A stretch of 64,000 nucleotides of DNA from Vanilla planifolia (Eukaryota; Streptophyta; Magnoliopsida; Asparagales; Orchidaceae). How positions within the stretch are numbered: the first letter of the stretch is position 1; each line of letters begins with the position of its first letter. Positions 61,393 through 64,000 of the stretch are shown piece after piece. Both the position numbers and the translations under genes were made by a program. The DNA lies in assembly GCA_023846275.1 (NCBI GenBank), contig CM043875.1, forward strand, positions 22,138,593-22,202,592, read 5' to 3'. The notes beneath the pieces were generated by a model. It was not told where the DNA came from, did not search any database, and worked only from the letters and a program-made list of their open reading frames with translations.

Positions 61393-64000
61393 ATGGGCGG
61401 CTGCTACTCAGTATCAAACAAGATTCCTCCATCCCAAAATTATTCTCGCAAATCAAGGAAACGTCGTGGAAAAATTTCTTCTGCTCCTCAGAAAAAGAAG
61501 GAAAGCTATGGTTTGAGTGAGTTTGTTCATGTTGAAGCTGCTACTAGTCGTCGAAAATCAGAAGTTTCTAATTTGACATTCCACCACACCCAGCTGCAAT
61601 GGCATCATAGTCAGATGGATGCTAATGGTACTTTACTCCCAAAACTTACCGATTGAACTGTATTGTAATTTATTTTCTTTTATAATTTTCAGAAATGTAT
61701 GATCCATATTATAATACAAAAGACCAATTAGTCGGTTTTCAAATAGCTTCCAGCTGACAAGGAAATGATCCTATGACACTTTCTATGTGAAATGGATTGA
61801 TGAGGTTTAAATCCAGTCACTGGAATAGTTCTACACCTAAGCAGAAGTTGTTCATGCTCATCTGTTACATCGTTTTGTTTTTCTGAGACATGGATTTCTT
61901 TCTGAACATTAACTTATGCTGAAGGTGCTTTTTCCTTGCAGTTTTGTGCCAAGAAGATGCATGGTACGACTCTGTCAGCATTCCAGAGTCTGAATCTGAT
62001 GACGATTTCTATAGTGTTCATGGAGGTCTATATCTTGTTAATGATTTAGACCATCTCATTTTCTTTTGATCTTATGATGAATTCCTGATTTACCTTTGTC
62101 ACCTGTAGATTGCTTTCCATCACTAAGCCATCCTAGTGGGACACAGAAGATGCAGTATAACAGCGCTTCCCGTTTTGTGGATGCAATGTACAAGTTAGGA
62201 GAGTTCTGTGTAGAGCAGTATTTTAGAAGAGATGGAATCAGCACCGAGAAGTTTTGCATGGACGAACATAAAGATTGTGATAGATTCAGTGCTATTGCTC
62301 TACATGGCTTTGATTTTCCTTTGGGAACAGATGATGATCTGAGATTAAAATATCAAGGACCTGAAGGATGTACGATAAGGAAAAGGATACTTGACACACA
62401 TGTTAGCTTCAAAGGTCTGAATGACAGGCATAACATGGAAGAAATGCTACATGAGAATGAAATGAAGGAATTAGTACCATCTCATTTGAAACGGTTAGCT
62501 CCTACTTTAAGTTTTAATGAGAAGATTCAACATGTACAGATGCAAAGTGCTAGCCCGTTATGCCCAAGAAGAAAATCAGCAATTATCAGGATGTCTTATA
62601 CAAGGCAGTCTTATGATGGAGAAGAAACCACTGGATTTAGTGAGTATCTTCTTTATTTAATATGACCTTGGTGCTAAATAGCAAAACTGTTCGTATTCTT
62701 TTAATAGCTGCTTCCTTGGGTTCATTGATATGCAGCTTGATGCCCACAATTTGAGATCCTTGAAAAGCTTTATAAAGCTATCACTTTTGGGTGGCAATTT
62801 GTTTTCTTCATATGTAATGCTCAATAATAAACCATAGCACTCGTCAGTCAATCAAATCATATTTGCCGATGATAGTTAAAGAATTGGCCTGGCCCAATCT
62901 GACAAATCATATCAGGCTTTTTTTGCGATGTTGGGTTGCCCCAGGAGAATTTTGTCCTTGTGGCAGGCAAATTGTTATGGTTGGACCAAAATTCTTGACC
63001 AAACATGTCTTTTGACTGGTCTGGACAATGACAAGGTCTCATATTATCATACTTACCAGCTAAAGCTTAATTATGACAAAATGTGTTCACTAGATAAGAG
63101 GTGAATGCATGTCTCAAAAATTGCATGAAGTTGGGAGAAGCTCAATTTCTTTATAAACTTCTACTTGTACATAACATAAATAGTGCAACCTTTGATAACC
63201 TCCATATGAAACTATGAGCATTTGTGTAACACACAAAATGTCTACTAGATTTAATCGGGTTAATAGTTAATACTTTCAAATTGAATAACGTATCAGAGCA
63301 TGAAAAAAAGAAACTCTCCATGGTGTTGCTCGGATAATCACACTTAAAACAAAATTAGAACTCAGCATGGTGCATCTTTGAATTTCATCTTTAGCAGCGG
63401 CATGTTAGTGGTTTGGTTTTTCGGTTCAACATTTTAGTTTATGTGCAACTAATCTTTCATAGAGCTATACTAAGAGTGCGAGTCATTCTAGGCAAATTAT
63501 TCCTGATACAAGCCATGTAATAAGAATTTATCTAAATAGAATCTTCATATCATATAATCTTATCTATGATGCATTTGTTTAAGTGAAAGGCTTAAGTTAT
63601 TATTATTCTTGTAGAATATTTTGAGGAAACTTATTTTGTTGATTTTCTTATTGATTAGGCACTTCAAAGAAATTTTTGTTTCGCCCAAGAGGTGGACTTA
63701 CAATTCCCTGTTCCCCTGGTGAGAAGCCAACGCCAGGATGCTGGTCTTGTCTTGAACCTTCTGCCTTTAATCTTCGTGGGGAGAGCTATTTTAGGCATGT
63801 ATTTCATTTTCATTTAGTTCATTTGGTTCCTTTGTCGAATACAAGCCCGAATATTCATTGCATTGCTTCCCTTCATATTCAGAGATAAGAAGAAATGTTC
63901 TGCGCCAGATTACGCTCCATATTATCCTATAGGTATGGATTTGTTTGTGTGTCCACGAAAGGTTCATCATATTGCACAGCATGTTGAACTTCCACGTGTC
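61393..64000 (+). CDS. EDR2-C / DUF1336 domain protein (CW14-like), 3' end beyond window
   Basis: Exons: 61393-61627, 61942-62025, 62109-62639, 63659-63794 and 63883 to the window edge, giving 368 codons so far with frame kept across all junctions. The start is MGGCYS: Gly2 with Ser6 fits N-myristoylation and Cys4 possible palmitoylation. A basic patch follows at residues 19-27. Then come family blocks [18 protein letters not shown] (about residues 56-73) and an acidic [20 protein letters not shown] (88-107). A variable Ser/Lys-rich middle is carried by exon 3. The conserved domain opens at [19 protein letters not shown] (310 onward) and runs on through [12 protein letters not shown] to HIAQHVELP at the edge. 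Related plant proteins are about 500-540 residues, so roughly a quarter is missing. The molecular function of this subgroup is not established; EDR2 itself binds lipid and acts in defence, but it has extra PH and START domains that are not seen here. Membrane attachment is inferred from the N-terminus. No damage is seen. Confidence 0.93.
63795..63882 (+). other. GC-AG intron (88 nt) in the DUF1336 gene
   Basis: Exon 4 ends TTTTAG and the intron begins GCATGT. The acceptor is CATATTCAG before AGATAAG. This joins AG+A (Arg329) to GAT (Asp330), giving ESYFRDKKK as the family requires. The nearby GT at 63799 with either available acceptor hits a stop within 2-15 codons, and retention of the intron also stops. 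Confidence 0.8.

Noticed and set aside
63799-63884. Canonical GT-AG alternative for the last intron
   Set aside because: Using GT at 63799 with acceptors ending at 63882 or 63884 leads to stops and breaks the conserved domain.
1-64000. tRNA, rRNA, CRISPR or organelle-derived segments
   Set aside because: None of the expected conserved words or regular short repeats with spacers were seen. The only tRNA-like words are retroelement primer sites.

Overview
The window reads as nuclear DNA of a flowering plant. It holds one intron-bearing gene with plant-type splice sites, a plant L1-type LINE carrying both a zinc-knuckle ORF1 and a C-terminal RNase H, Ty3/gypsy and SIRE-like Ty1/copia relics with initiator-methionine tRNA primer sites, and one CACTA-type terminus. 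I cannot name the species. Most of the DNA is very AT-rich and poor in CpG, as expected of old, methylated repeats. GC-rich patches occur only at a LINE with a solo LTR inside it (about 25-35.3 kb), at a promoter-like island (45.2-45.6 kb) and in short stretches. No prokaryotic feature, CRISPR array, rRNA or tRNA gene was seen. Layout: (1) 0.8-17.1 kb is a decayed gypsy array on the minus strand with three homologous LTRs and two internal regions (LTR-IN-LTR-IN-LTR). One internal region still shows protease, RT, RNase H, integrase and GPY/F remnants in order. (2) 17.1-25 kb is AT-rich, with copia-like LTR ends, a degenerate array of primer-binding-site-like units and one CACTA terminus. (3) 25.2-35.3 kb is a near full-length but heavily mutated LINE on the minus strand, interrupted by a 2,930-bp solo LTR with a perfect 5-bp target duplication. 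(4) 35.3-45.2 kb is AT-rich and holds tandem duplications and the start of another LTR-like sequence. (5) 45.2-45.6 kb is a CpG-rich island with a TATA box and a splice donor, probably the 5' end of a plus-strand gene. (6) 50.6-59 kb holds two head-to-tail SIRE-like copia modules. The second is split by a small non-autonomous LTR retrotransposon whose empty site can be read from the first module. (7) 59.7-60.9 kb is an exact three-copy tandem repeat with a 394-bp period. (8) 61.4 kb to the window edge holds the only intact gene: five exons of an EDR2-C/DUF1336 (CW14-like) protein with a probable N-myristoylation signal and a GC-AG intron. How the parts relate: the repeats date each other by nesting (solo LTR into LINE; small LTR element into copia). 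The DUF1336 gene may be transcribed either from a local TATA box at 61.22 kb or from the island at 45.4 kb through a long 5'-UTR intron that absorbed the 46-61 kb repeats. The second option is a hypothesis. Everything outside the DUF1336 exons appears non-functional as protein-coding sequence.
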